This document shows, one piece after another, positions 54,049 through 62,799 of a DNA stretch of 64,000 bases; the first letter of the stretch is position 1; each line of letters opens with the position of its first letter. Below the pieces are notes generated by a model. That model was given only the letters and a program-made list of their open reading frames with translations, did not search any database and was not told the DNA's origin. Both the position numbers and the translations under genes were made by a program. Source of the stretch: Sneathiella chinensis (GTDB taxonomy: Bacteria; Pseudomonadota; Alphaproteobacteria; Sneathiellales; Sneathiellaceae); contig NZ_VNWN01000007.1 of assembly GCF_012720115.1 (NCBI RefSeq), positions 62,001 to 126,000 on the forward strand, read 5' to 3'.

Positions 54049-55043
54049 CTCGCCGCTATCTGCCCTTGGCGGCCACGATCCTGATCCTGATCGCTCTTCC
54101 TGCTGTCTCCTTCTTCGCGCTGACAGATAACAGTCCAAGTTTTTGGTCCTCTTTGGTGCTGGAAATTCAGACAATTCAGCGCGACCTGCATCGCCAGCTT
54201 GCAGCCGCAATGCAGTCTGTTCAGGCTGAAGGGGCGGCAGCAGCCTGGACGCTCATTATTCTCAGCTTCCTGTACGGGGTGTTCCATGCCGCCGGCCCCG
54301 GCCACGGCAAGGTCGTCATCTCGACATATATCCTGACCCAGGAAAGCCAACTGCGTCGCGGGCTTTTACTGTCGGGCATCTCTTCTCTTTGCCAGGGGGT
54401 CACGGCCATCGTGGCGGTCACCGCGACGGTCGGGTTGCTTGGCCTCACCCTGCGTCAGGCAAAAGGGGCCGCCACCAACCTTGAAACCCTGAGCTATGGC
54501 CTTGTCGCGCTGGTCGGCTTCACCCTGATGGCCAGTCGAGCGCGCCGCCTCTTGCGGCGACAGAAACTCGCGGTACCCTCCGGTCAGGGTACCCCCCCGC
54601 ACCAACATGATGACCATCATCACAAGCATGACCAGTCTTGCCAAAGCTGTGGCCATACCCACGGCCCCTCACTCAGCGATCTGGACACGCCGGTTTCCTG
54701 GCGCAACCTTGTTGGCATAATTGCCTCGATTGGCCTGCGCCCGTGCAGCGGCGCGGTGCTTGTGCTGCTTGTGGCTTATTCTCTGGACCTTCACTGGGCC
54801 GGGGTCGGTGCGGTGCTGGCAATGTCCCTTGGCACCGCGATTACCGTTTCCCTGCTTGCAACACTCTCGGTCTATGCTCGTAAGGGCGCTCTGCGCCTCG
54901 CGGCGCTGATCCCGGACCGGGGGGCGACACGGTTTACCGTCATTCTCGATCTGATCGCCCTTTTCGGTGGCCTCGTGGTCCTGATCATCGGACTGCTCTT
55001 GCTTCAGGCGGCCTTTACCATGCCGGTGCATCCGCTCAGATAA
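54039..55043 (+). CDS. NicO/RcnA-family nickel-cobalt (metal) transporter
   Basis: A 334-residue polytopic membrane protein of the NicO family with six or more hydrophobic segments. The metal-site motif GVFHAAGPGHGK lies in a membrane helix, and a His/Cys-rich cytoplasmic loop (HQHDDHHHKHDQSCQSCGHTH) separates the two halves; a second motif is IGLRPCSGA. Such proteins export or import Ni or Co, and related ones are linked to zinc. With the DUF1007 partner it forms a two-gene operon. Metal and direction cannot be read from sequence. Confidence 0.9.
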   Translation: MQVTRRYLPLAATILILIALPAVSFFALTDNSPSFWSSLVLEIQTIQRDLHRQLAAAMQSVQAEGAAAAWTLIILSFLYGVFHAAGPGHGKVVISTYILTQESQLRRGLLLSGISSLCQGVTAIVAVTATVGLLGLTLRQAKGAATNLETLSYGLVALVGFTLMASRARRLLRRQKLAVPSGQGTPPHQHDDHHHKHDQSCQSCGHTHGPSLSDLDTPVSWRNLVGIIASIGLRPCSGAVLVLLVAYSLDLHWAGVGAVLAMSLGTAITVSLLATLSVYARKGALRLAALIPDRGATRFTVILDLIALFGGLVVLIIGLLLLQAAFTMPVHPLR

Positions 55044-55322
55044 AAGGCGTCGTTGCAACCAGTCCCTTTACGGCCGTGCGGGCAACGTCAATCGCGACAG
55101 GCTGCGCGCTGGTTCAAGCACATCTTCCAGAACACACAGAACAACCATAACGATTAAATAAAAGAAACAAATAAGAGCAACTAAATTTCAAAAACAAGAA
55201 ACAAAAAAACTTATAATGAAATAAACTTGCTATTTTTTATTTCGTAATATTTGTAAATGACTTGTTAAGAGTTGAAAACCTATGAATACCCTACGTTAGC
55301 TTAGTCAGTAAAGGGTGTGCGT

Positions 55323-57365
55323 ATGTTCGCAAGGCTTTCTTTAAAGTATCAATTGTATCTTCCCCTGATTGTTACAGCGGTCGGCCTGGTTCTGATTGCT
55401 TCCGTCTTTTTTTTCGGGACCAATCAAAATCTTAAAAACCAGACCTACTACCTTTCCGTTCAAGAAAGCCTGAATATTACCAAGAACCTGCACCGCGAGA
55501 TGTTGGAGGCCCGCACCCTTGAAAAGGATTTCATCCGCCTTCGCCGGGAAAGCCTGATCGGGGAGCACGACAATAAAATCGACGAGATCCTGAACGACAT
55601 TGCCCTTCTGGACAGCCAACTCAACGCGCCCCATCTGGTAGATACGGTCGAGCGACTCCCCGCCGCCATTGATGCCTACAAGGCAGCCTTTGACACGGTG
55701 GTCACCCAGTATAAAGAGGTCGGTCTGGACGAGAATAGCGGCCTTCAGGGGCAGGCCCGCAACGCCGTCCACCAGATCGAGACAACCCTTGATCAGGCCA
55801 ATATTGACACCCTGACAATCACCATGCTGATGATGCGTCGGCACGAGAAGGATTTCATCCTCCGGCAGGATGCCAAATATGTGACCCGCCTGTCTGACCG
55901 GTTTGACGAATTCACCCAACAACTGGACAACACCCCGTTCACCAGCCGGGAAAAGCAGTCCATCCTGTCCAGCATGACCATTTATCGGGACAGCTTCAAC
56001 CAGATGGCCAAGGGCCTGATCCGTCTTCAGGAAAATATCCAGTCCATGGAAAATATTTCCGACGCCACCCTTAAAAGTTTTTCAGAACTGGAACACGCCC
56101 TTGAGGAATACCGGAATGTTCAGGGCCTGAAAGCACAGTCCACCGCCAAGACGATTGCCCTGACCCTGATGGTGTCCCTTGTTCTGGTCGGGCTTGTCAT
56201 GGCCATTTTCTCTGGCCTGATTGCGCGGGGCCTGCGGCTGTTGCTGACCGCCATGACCCGCACCATGAGCGCCCTTGCCGAGGGTGCGCTTGATACGGAC
56301 ATTCCAAACACCCGGCGCAAGGATGAAATTGGCGGCATGGCAAAGGCGGTCGAGATTTTCAAGACCAATGCCCTTCACACCATCCAACTGACCGAGGCAA
56401 ACGAGAAGGCCAAGCAGGAACAGGCCCGACTGGAGCAATTGCAGCGCGAGGAACAGGAACGCCATGACCGCGAAGAACGCGACCAGCGGGAACGGGAACT
56501 GGCGCAGCAGGCGGAAAAAGCTGCGGCCCTGAACCAGTTGATTGCGGAATTTGACAGCAAGGTCAGCCAGACCATGGAAACCCTGACCCGGTCCGCAGGC
56601 GACATGAAAAACGCCGCCACCGAAATGTCCCGCCAGTCCGTCGAAAATGGCCGCCTGGCCGAAAATGTTGATGCACGTACCGACATGATGAGCGGAAACG
56701 TCAACACGGTTGCTTCCGCGACCGAGGAACTCAGCGCCTCCATCAACGAAATCAGCGGACAAATTCACCAGTCCTCACAGGTGACAAGACAGGCCGTTCA
56801 GGACGCCGCCCGCGGCACCACCTTTGCCGAGGACCTGACCGCTGCTGAAAAGAAAATCGGAACGGTTGTGGACCTGATCCATGATATTGCCAACCAGACC
56901 AACCTGTTGGCCCTCAACGCCACCATCGAGGCGGCGCGGGCCGGAGAAGCAGGCAAGGGCTTTGCCGTCGTCGCCAACGAGGTGAAGTCACTGGCCACCC
57001 AGACATCCCGCGCGACGGACGAAATCAGTGCCCAGATCACGGAAATGCAGACGGTGACCCATCAGGTTGTCTCCGTGCTGGAGGAAATCAGCACAACCAT
57101 TGACAATGTCAGCGGCATCGCCACCGGCATTTCCTCAGCGATTGAGCAACAAAGCGCCGCCACGAACGAGATTTCCGGCAGCGTCCATCAGGCGGCATCC
57201 GCAGCCCGCGAGGTCGCCGGAAGCGTCACCGCCATCCGCACCAGCAGCACCGACAACCAGCGGATTGCCTCCTCGGTTCAGGAGACAGCCAACAGTCTGG
57301 AAGCCCTGACAGCCGATTTCAGTAGCGAGATCGGGGACTTCCTCGCCCGGGTTCGGGCGGTCTGA
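55323..57365 (+). CDS. Methyl-accepting chemotaxis protein
   Basis: A 680-residue chemoreceptor. An N-terminal membrane helix (about residues 10-32) is followed by a long helical periplasmic sensor (to about 275) resembling the HBM/4-helix type, a second membrane helix ([20 protein letters not shown]), a HAMP domain, a charged coiled coil and the signalling domain with the tip [20 protein letters not shown]. There is no C-terminal CheR-binding pentapeptide. AAGGG at 55311-55315 favours the ATG at 55323 over the GTG at 55317. The upstream 279 bases are AT-rich. A terminator follows. Confidence 0.94.
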   Translation: MFARLSLKYQLYLPLIVTAVGLVLIASVFFFGTNQNLKNQTYYLSVQESLNITKNLHREMLEARTLEKDFIRLRRESLIGEHDNKIDEILNDIALLDSQLNAPHLVDTVERLPAAIDAYKAAFDTVVTQYKEVGLDENSGLQGQARNAVHQIETTLDQANIDTLTITMLMMRRHEKDFILRQDAKYVTRLSDRFDEFTQQLDNTPFTSREKQSILSSMTIYRDSFNQMAKGLIRLQENIQSMENISDATLKSFSELEHALEEYRNVQGLKAQSTAKTIALTLMVSLVLVGLVMAIFSGLIARGLRLLLTAMTRTMSALAEGALDTDIPNTRRKDEIGGMAKAVEIFKTNALHTIQLTEANEKAKQEQARLEQLQREEQERHDREERDQRERELAQQAEKAAALNQLIAEFDSKVSQTMETLTRSAGDMKNAATEMSRQSVENGRLAENVDARTDMMSGNVNTVASATEELSASINEISGQIHQSSQVTRQAVQDAARGTTFAEDLTAAEKKIGTVVDLIHDIANQTNLLALNATIEAARAGEAGKGFAVVANEVKSLATQTSRATDEISAQITEMQTVTHQVVSVLEEISTTIDNVSGIATGISSAIEQQSAATNEISGSVHQAASAAREVAGSVTAIRTSSTDNQRIASSVQETANSLEALTADFSSEIGDFLARVRAV

Positions 57366-57385
57366 CCCCTTCCTCATTCCCGATT

Positions 57386-57414
57386 ACGGCGGCCATCAGT
57401 GCCGCCGTTTTTTT
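57386..57414 (+). terminator. Rho-independent terminator after the chemoreceptor gene
   Basis: ACGGCGGC (57386-57393) pairs with GCCGCCGT (57401-57408); seven-base loop; run of T to 57414. Confidence 0.85.
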
Positions 57415-57527
57415 GCCTGCCTTGACCTTAGGTCAATACTGACGGGATAAATTTTATGGGCTAGACTGACCGTTCAACAGGCAGGTTCCCGCCCCGTTAC
57501 GCGGACCATCAATAAAGAAAGCAGGAC

Positions 57528-58295
57528 ATGAGCAACCTTGTAAGCGTCTCCCTCGAAGACGGCATCCAGAAACTGACCATCAACCGGCCCGACAAGAAAA
57601 ACGCCCTGACGCAGGACATGTATTCCGTTCTTGCGGACAGCCTGCACAAGGCGGACAGCGACCCTGCGATCCGGGTCACCGTCATCACCGGCACCCAGGA
57701 CAGCTTTACCAGTGGCAACGACCTGATGGATTTCCTGCAAAACCCCGGACAGGACGATGACAAACCCGTGGTCCGCTTTCTGATCGCCCTTGCCACCATC
57801 AAGAAACCCCTCATCGCGGCGGTCAACGGGCTTGCCGTCGGGGTTGGAACGACCATGCTGCTGCATTGCGATCTGGTTTATGCGTCCGACGACGCCCGCC
57901 TCAGCCTGCCCTTCGTCAACCTTGCCCTTGTCCCGGAGGCCGCCTCCAGTTATCTGCTGCCCAAGATGTGCGGCCACCAGAAAGCCTCCGAGCTTCTGCT
58001 GCTGGGCGAGCCGTTCGATGCGAAAACCGCCGCGGATATTGGCATCGTTAACAAGGTTGTCGCCCCTGAAGACCTTCAGGAAACCGCCATGGACGCGGCC
58101 CGGAAACTGGCTGCCAAAGCCCCGGAGGCCATGCGCCTGTCCAAGGCCCTGTTGAAAGGGGATACGGAAAAGGTCGCAGCGGTCATGAAACAGGAGCTGG
58201 AGATTTTCTCCTCTCGCCTGACCTCTCCCGAAGCGCGGGAAGCCATGCAGGCCTTCATGGAAAAACGGCCCGCCGACTTTTCAAAATTTGCATGA
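57528..58295 (+). CDS. Enoyl-CoA hydratase/isomerase family protein
   Basis: A 255-residue crotonase-fold protein. It has INRPDKKNALT at the N-terminus, the oxyanion-hole segments TSGNDLMDFL and AAVNGLAVGVGTTMLLHCDL, and LVPEAASSYLLPK. The catalytic-position residues point to the hydratase/isomerase family in general; the exact acyl-CoA is unknown. It is a single gene behind its own leader with AAAGCAGG ahead of the ATG. Confidence 0.9.
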   Translation: MSNLVSVSLEDGIQKLTINRPDKKNALTQDMYSVLADSLHKADSDPAIRVTVITGTQDSFTSGNDLMDFLQNPGQDDDKPVVRFLIALATIKKPLIAAVNGLAVGVGTTMLLHCDLVYASDDARLSLPFVNLALVPEAASSYLLPKMCGHQKASELLLLGEPFDAKTAADIGIVNKVVAPEDLQETAMDAARKLAAKAPEAMRLSKALLKGDTEKVAAVMKQELEIFSSRLTSPEAREAMQAFMEKRPADFSKFA

Positions 58296-58302
58296 TGAAT
58301 TC

Positions 58303-58329
58303 CGGCGAAGCGGGCCTCCTGCTTCGCCG
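58303..58329. repeat. Nine-base inverted repeat after the enoyl-CoA hydratase gene
   Basis: CGGCGAAGC (58303-58311) and GCTTCGCCG (58321-58329) form a perfect stem with a nine-base loop and no T tract. It could stabilise the 3-prime end. Confidence 0.6.
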
Positions 58330-58563
58330 CACCTTCCGGCCCCCAAGACATCCCGACCAAGTCTGAAAAGATAAAATTTTCCCCGTTTTTTGCGCCTTGT
58401 TTTTCAAATTTTTCATCAAGAAACAGTCAATTCTTCTGTTAATTTTTATCTAAATTAGCCTCACTTGGTAATTTTAAATTAAAACCTCTTTCGTACACTT
58501 CAGGAAAGTTCAATTCGTCGGCAGTTTCTGGCTGTCGCCAATCCTTTGTCCTGGAGAGAGCCT

Positions 58564-59262
58564 ATGAAAGTCATCGCGGTTGCGTCTCAAAAAGGTGGTT
58601 CTGGTAAAACCACACTGGCCGGACATCTGGCCGTTCAAGCGGAAATGGCCGGTAAAGGCCCCGTTGCCCTTGTTGATACAGATCCGCAAGGAAGCCTTTC
58701 CGAATGGTGGAACGAACGGCAGGCCGAAACCCCGCTCTTTGCCCGTACCACCATCGACCGCCTGAAAGACGACACGGAACGCATGGCCCGCATGGGCATT
58801 GAACTGGTGATCATCGACACCCCCCCGGCCATTACAGAAACCATCGCCCGCGTTGTCGAGGTGGCGGACCTTCTGATCATCCCCACCCGCCCCAGCCCCC
58901 ATGACCTGAGGGCCGTTGGAGCCACCGTGGAACTGGCGGAAGGGCTGGATACACCGCTGGTCTTTGTGGTCAACGGGGCAACCCCCCGCGCCCGCATCAC
59001 CAGCGAGGCAGCCATTGCCCTGTCGCAACACGGCACGCTGGCCCCCGCCATCCTGCACCAGCGTGTGGATTTCGCGTCCAGCATGATTGACGGGCGCACG
59101 GTTATGGAACTGAGCGCCGCCTCAAAATCAGCCGAGGAAATCAGCAAGCTGTGGACCTACATCCAGGACCGCCTTGAGAAAAAACCGCAAGGCTTCTCGC
59201 TGTCCAGCGGCAACGCCCCGCGCAAGCAGGACCTGTCCGCTGCCAACATGCACCTGTCCTGA
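58564..59262 (+). CDS. ParA/MinD-family ATPase (orphan)
   Basis: A 232-residue P-loop ATPase with the deviant Walker A KGGSGKTT at residues 10-17 and its signature lysine, Walker A-prime VDTDPQGS, and Walker B VIIDTPPA. Such ATPases position chromosomes, plasmids, chemoreceptor arrays or other cargo on nucleoid or membrane. There is no ParB or parS here; instead two small partner-like genes follow (59292, 59820). GGAGAG precedes the ATG at 58564; a TTG at 58546 is less likely. The 268-base upstream region is AT-rich. Confidence 0.9.
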   Translation: MKVIAVASQKGGSGKTTLAGHLAVQAEMAGKGPVALVDTDPQGSLSEWWNERQAETPLFARTTIDRLKDDTERMARMGIELVIIDTPPAITETIARVVEVADLLIIPTRPSPHDLRAVGATVELAEGLDTPLVFVVNGATPRARITSEAAIALSQHGTLAPAILHQRVDFASSMIDGRTVMELSAASKSAEEISKLWTYIQDRLEKKPQGFSLSSGNAPRKQDLSAANMHLS

Positions 59263-59291
59263 CGCACGGCCCAGAATAAGGAAACACCATC

Positions 59292-59810
59292 ATGAAAGCA
59301 GCATTTCTATCCAGCTCGCTGATCAGCGCCAAGGGCCGCGCCGCGCCTGCAACCCCGGTCATGTCACCAGAAAGTGTTCTGGCCCGCGCCGCCGGTCTTC
59401 GCAAGCCCGTCACCTCCCCGGCGCTTCAATCTCCGGTGCAAGGCGCAACACCTGTTGCCCGTGATCAGGGCCGCACCACGCGCCCTGTGGCAGCCTCCCG
59501 TCAGCCCGAAGCACCGCGCCCCGCCCCCGTATCGGAGCCAGCCGCGAAACCGGAGGCCCATGACAACAGGGAAGTGGAGCTTTTGGCCCGGAAGACCCGC
59601 AAACTGAAACGGGATACCCTTGGCCGGGTCCGCCTTGGCATTCGCATGACCCCGGAACAACATCTGCAATTGAAGGTGATTGCCGCCCATGCCCATATGT
59701 CGGTGCAAACCCTGATGGAACAGGCCCTGGACGAGTTTATTGACAATCATGGCGATGAACTGGCCCCGTCAGCCTGCGCCTGCGTCCGGGAAAAGAAGTT
59801 TCGTCTGTAA
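59292..59810 (+). CDS. Small protein with C-terminal ribbon-helix-helix-like domain
   Basis: A 172-residue protein: a Pro/Ala-rich disordered N-terminal two thirds, then GRVRLGIRMTPEQHLQLKVI and MSVQTLMEQALDEFIDNHG, which fit a ribbon-helix-helix fold. ParA-type ATPases are often paired with small RHH DNA-binding proteins. The last residues are CACVREKKFRL, with two cysteines close together. It lies 29 bases after the ParA gene. The RHH assignment is by pattern only. Confidence 0.75.
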   Translation: MKAAFLSSSLISAKGRAAPATPVMSPESVLARAAGLRKPVTSPALQSPVQGATPVARDQGRTTRPVAASRQPEAPRPAPVSEPAAKPEAHDNREVELLARKTRKLKRDTLGRVRLGIRMTPEQHLQLKVIAAHAHMSVQTLMEQALDEFIDNHGDELAPSACACVREKKFRL

Positions 59811-59819
59811 CTGGGGTTA

Positions 59820-60623
59820 GTGACAATGCGCAATCGTTTGGACACCGACGAGGCAGATGAAGGCTTTGGCGCTGCCTCGCTGACCTCAATCTCTGTACGG
59901 AAATCCGCCAAAAGCGGCCTTACCCTTGATCGTCCTGCAAAATCAGGCGACATCACCGAGCGTCTTGCCGCCCTGTCGGCGGAACTGGATCAGGAACCCG
60001 CCCCGCTGAACGGTGAACGGCCCGCGGCACCTGTTCAGCCTGACGCACCGGCCACAATTGTGCCTGCCTCAAGGCCGCAGGCACCGTCTGCTACGGCACC
60101 AACTCCGGCCCCTGCTCTGGCGCCCACACCGGTGCGACCCCTCCGGCCCGCACCGCGCCCGCGCAATACCGGCTGGGGACAGCCCCGCCCGAAACCGGCC
60201 CCGGCCCCGGACATCCTCACTTACTGGATGAACCTGAGACAGGGAAAGCGGTATCCCACTTGGGAAGCCCTCAATGCAGAGGATATCGGGAGAAACTGGC
60301 CGAACTGTATTCTGGTCCATTGTAACCATGAGGCCGGGCGCCTGCAGGTCAAATACAATTTCAGCCATGCCATCCGCAAGGCCGCCTATGGCGACATTCC
60401 AGCGGAAAATATCATTGCCGATGTGGATTTCACGCCCATGGTGGTGGACTGGGTGCTGGGCTTTGCCCGGGATGTGTCCCAAAGCGGCAAACCGGCCCAC
60501 GGAACCGATCACTTCCCGACCAGTCGCGGCGAGGCGCCCCTTCGGGTGATTGCCCTGCCGCTCAGTGACGACAGCCGCAGCATTGACCATGTGCTCTGCT
60601 ATATCCAGAACCTGACCCCCTGA
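59820..60623 (+). CDS. PAS-like (PAS_5-type) protein of the ParA cluster
   Basis: A 267-residue protein from a GTG start, or 265 from the ATG at 59826. The middle is Pro/Ala-rich and low complexity (about residues 60-130). The C-terminal 130 residues begin DILTYWMNLRQGKRYPTWEALNAEDI-like text (limited here to DILTYWMNLRQGKRYPTWEA), which resembles the PAS_5 domains common in alphaproteobacteria. It lies nine bases after the RHH-like gene. It may couple a signal or cargo to the ParA pair; function unknown. Confidence 0.75.
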   Translation: MTMRNRLDTDEADEGFGAASLTSISVRKSAKSGLTLDRPAKSGDITERLAALSAELDQEPAPLNGERPAAPVQPDAPATIVPASRPQAPSATAPTPAPALAPTPVRPLRPAPRPRNTGWGQPRPKPAPAPDILTYWMNLRQGKRYPTWEALNAEDIGRNWPNCILVHCNHEAGRLQVKYNFSHAIRKAAYGDIPAENIIADVDFTPMVVDWVLGFARDVSQSGKPAHGTDHFPTSRGEAPLRVIALPLSDDSRSIDHVLCYIQNLTP

Positions 60624-60670
60624 ACAAAACCGGGGGGCAGCCAGGGGCAGGATCAGGACAAGGGGATGGC

Positions 60671-61015
60671 TCAGCCCAGCAGGACCGCCCGTTCCGCGTC
60701 GGTAAAGCCCACCACATAGCCCCGGCCCGTATCAAAAAGCGGCCGTTTCATCAGGGTTGGCTGCTCCAGCAGAAGGGGAAGCGCGCCCTCTCCTTCCAGT
60801 TGGGCCTTGGCCGCATCGTCCAGATTGCGATAGGTGGTCCCCCGCTTGTTGACCAGTTTCGACCGATCAATGGCGGACAGCCACTTTTCAACGGTTTCCG
60901 GGCTCAAGGGGTCTTTACGATAATCATGGAAGGTAAATTCCAGACCCTGCTCTTCCGCCCATTTCAGGGCTTTCCTGACTGTGTCGCAGTTGCGAATTCC
61001 GTAGATTTTGAGCAT
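60671..61015 (-). CDS. ArsC/Spx-family thiol protein (YffB-like)
   Basis: A 114-residue thioredoxin-like protein of the ArsC/Spx family. The reactive cysteine is in YGIRNCDTVRKAL; it lacks the second cysteine of CXXC and the standard arsenate-reductase arginine pattern is incomplete, so it is better called ArsC-like. LVNKRGTTYRNL is also typical of the YffB-type group. The ATG at 61015 gives the family start MLKIYGIRNC; a reading to 61069 adds 18 residues. Confidence 0.88.
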   Translation of the reverse strand: MLKIYGIRNCDTVRKALKWAEEQGLEFTFHDYRKDPLSPETVEKWLSAIDRSKLVNKRGTTYRNLDDAAKAQLEGEGALPLLLEQPTLMKRPLFDTGRGYVVGFTDAERAVLLG

Positions 61016-61105
61016 GGCGCCCTCCCCAAATGAAAACAGGACTACCGGATAGCAGCCCTGTTCCCGCATTTCAATGATTTGATGGTCCGCGCCAGACGTC
61101 AGGCG

Positions 61106-61729
61106 TCAGGCAGCGGCCTGCCCGGTTTCGGCGATCAGGCGCCCCATCTCCTCCTCGGCCTCGGTCAAACCGGCGGTTCGGGCCTCATCCCCCATATTCA
61201 GGCCTTCGGCAAAGATGAACTCCACATCCGTGATGCCGACAAAGCCCAGAATGGTCTTCATGAAGCTGGTCTGTGTATCCGCCGGGGTTCCCACATACTT
61301 GCCGCCGCGCGCCGCAATGACATAGGCCTTCTTGCCTTTCAGCAATCCTTCCGGTCCTGTTTCCGTATAACGGAAGGTCTCGCCCACCCGCGCCACATAA
61401 TCGATCCATGCCTTCAGGGTTGAGGGGATGGAGAAATTATACATGGGCAATCCGATGACCAGAACATCATGATCCCGGAGTTCCGCGATCAACGCATCGG
61501 ACAGTTCCTTGGCTGCGGTCTGGGCGGCGGTCCGCTCTGCATCGGGCAGGCCAAAACCGACCACGGCCTCGCCGGTCAGGTGCGGCACCGGGTTTTCCCC
61601 AAGATCGCGCAGGGTGACACTGCTGCCGGAAACGGTGGACAGATACTGGTCCACAAACCGCTGGCTAAGCTGGTTTGACTGACCGGCATCGCCGAGAATA
61701 CTGCTTTTCAAGTGCAAAACTTTTACCAT
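61106..61729 (-). CDS. azoR: FMN-dependent NADH-azoreductase AzoR
   Basis: A 207-residue flavodoxin-like quinone/azo reductase. FMN contacts are seen in SSILGD near the N-terminus and PMYNFSIPSTLKAWIDYV in the middle, with AARGG for the nicotinamide side. The ATG at 61729 follows AAGGTG; a GTG three codons earlier is possible. It is divergent from a LysR gene across about 120 bases, so the two are likely a regulator-target pair responding to quinones or electrophiles. Confidence 0.93.
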   Translation of the reverse strand: MVKVLHLKSSILGDAGQSNQLSQRFVDQYLSTVSGSSVTLRDLGENPVPHLTGEAVVGFGLPDAERTAAQTAAKELSDALIAELRDHDVLVIGLPMYNFSIPSTLKAWIDYVARVGETFRYTETGPEGLLKGKKAYVIAARGGKYVGTPADTQTSFMKTILGFVGITDVEFIFAEGLNMGDEARTAGLTEAEEEMGRLIAETGQAAA

Positions 61730-61851
61730 GGGTAACACCTTACATCCTACTTCGTGATTTGCTTCGTTGACCTCAGAATTAATATCAATCAGACTGATTT
61801 AAAAGCGCTATTATCTGATCGAAAGCATCAAGTAATTAGATAGGTCGAACC

Positions 61852-62745
61852 ATGGCAACTCCCCGCGTCAGTCTGGAACAGTGGCGTATCCTGCATACCA
61901 TCATCAGCGAAGGCGGTTTTGCACAGGCGGCGCGCAAACTGAACAAGAGCCAAAGCGCCGTCAGCTATGCCATCTCGAAGATGCAGGAGCAACTGGGCCT
62001 TGAAATCCTGACCATCAAGGGACGGAAGGCGGAACTGACCGATGCCGGGGAGCTACTGCTTCGCCGCTCCCGCCACCTTCTTGAGGAAGCCTCCTGTCTG
62101 GAAGCGGCGGCCCAATCCCTCTATCAGGGGTGGGAGCCGGAACTGACGCTGGCGGCGGAAATCCTGTTCCCCGTACCGCTGCTGATGAGGGCCCTTGACC
62201 AATTGGGGGCCGAGGCCCCGCACACCCGCGTCGAGATTGTGGAAAGTGTCATGTCCGGGACGGACGACATGATCACAAACCGCAAGGCCGATCTGGCCAT
62301 CTGCGTGACCCCGCCGGCGGGTTTTTTCGGCGTTCCCCTGATGGAGGTGCAGTTCGATCTGGTTACCGCGCCCTCCCACCCGCTTGCCCAAGCGGGCGTG
62401 CCGGTGACCCCGCAAATGCTCAGCCGCCATCGCCAGATCATTGTGCGGGATTCCGGTATCAACAGACGCGACAATCAGGGCTGGCAGCGGGCCGAACAAC
62501 GCTGGACCTTCAGTCACCAGTCATCCGCGACCGAGGCGCTGCTGAACGGCTATGGCTTTTCGTGGGCACCGCTGACCCTGCTGCAAGCCCCCTTGCGGGA
62601 GGGCCGTCTGGTACGCCTTGAAATGGAAACACCCAGCGAGCGGCGGGTGACGCTGCATCTGGTGAAGGTGCATGGCGACAGCACCGGCTCGGCCGCCCGG
62701 TGCCTGCACGATATTCTTCAATCGGTTGTGGAAGGCGCGCCTTAA
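61852..62745 (+). CDS. LysR-family regulator divergent from azoR
   Basis: A 297-residue LysR protein. The N-terminal helix-turn-helix includes FAQAARKLNKSQSAVSYAIS, and the C-terminal effector domain follows. It is transcribed away from azoR, the common arrangement for a regulator of azoreductase or quinone stress. The ATG follows AGGTCG weakly. Confidence 0.9.
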   Translation: MATPRVSLEQWRILHTIISEGGFAQAARKLNKSQSAVSYAISKMQEQLGLEILTIKGRKAELTDAGELLLRRSRHLLEEASCLEAAAQSLYQGWEPELTLAAEILFPVPLLMRALDQLGAEAPHTRVEIVESVMSGTDDMITNRKADLAICVTPPAGFFGVPLMEVQFDLVTAPSHPLAQAGVPVTPQMLSRHRQIIVRDSGINRRDNQGWQRAEQRWTFSHQSSATEALLNGYGFSWAPLTLLQAPLREGRLVRLEMETPSERRVTLHLVKVHGDSTGSAARCLHDILQSVVEGAP

Positions 62746-62799
62746 AAAGTCACAACCGGCGCGGCTCCGGCGTCCTTTTCCCTCCAGTGGAGAAGGACC

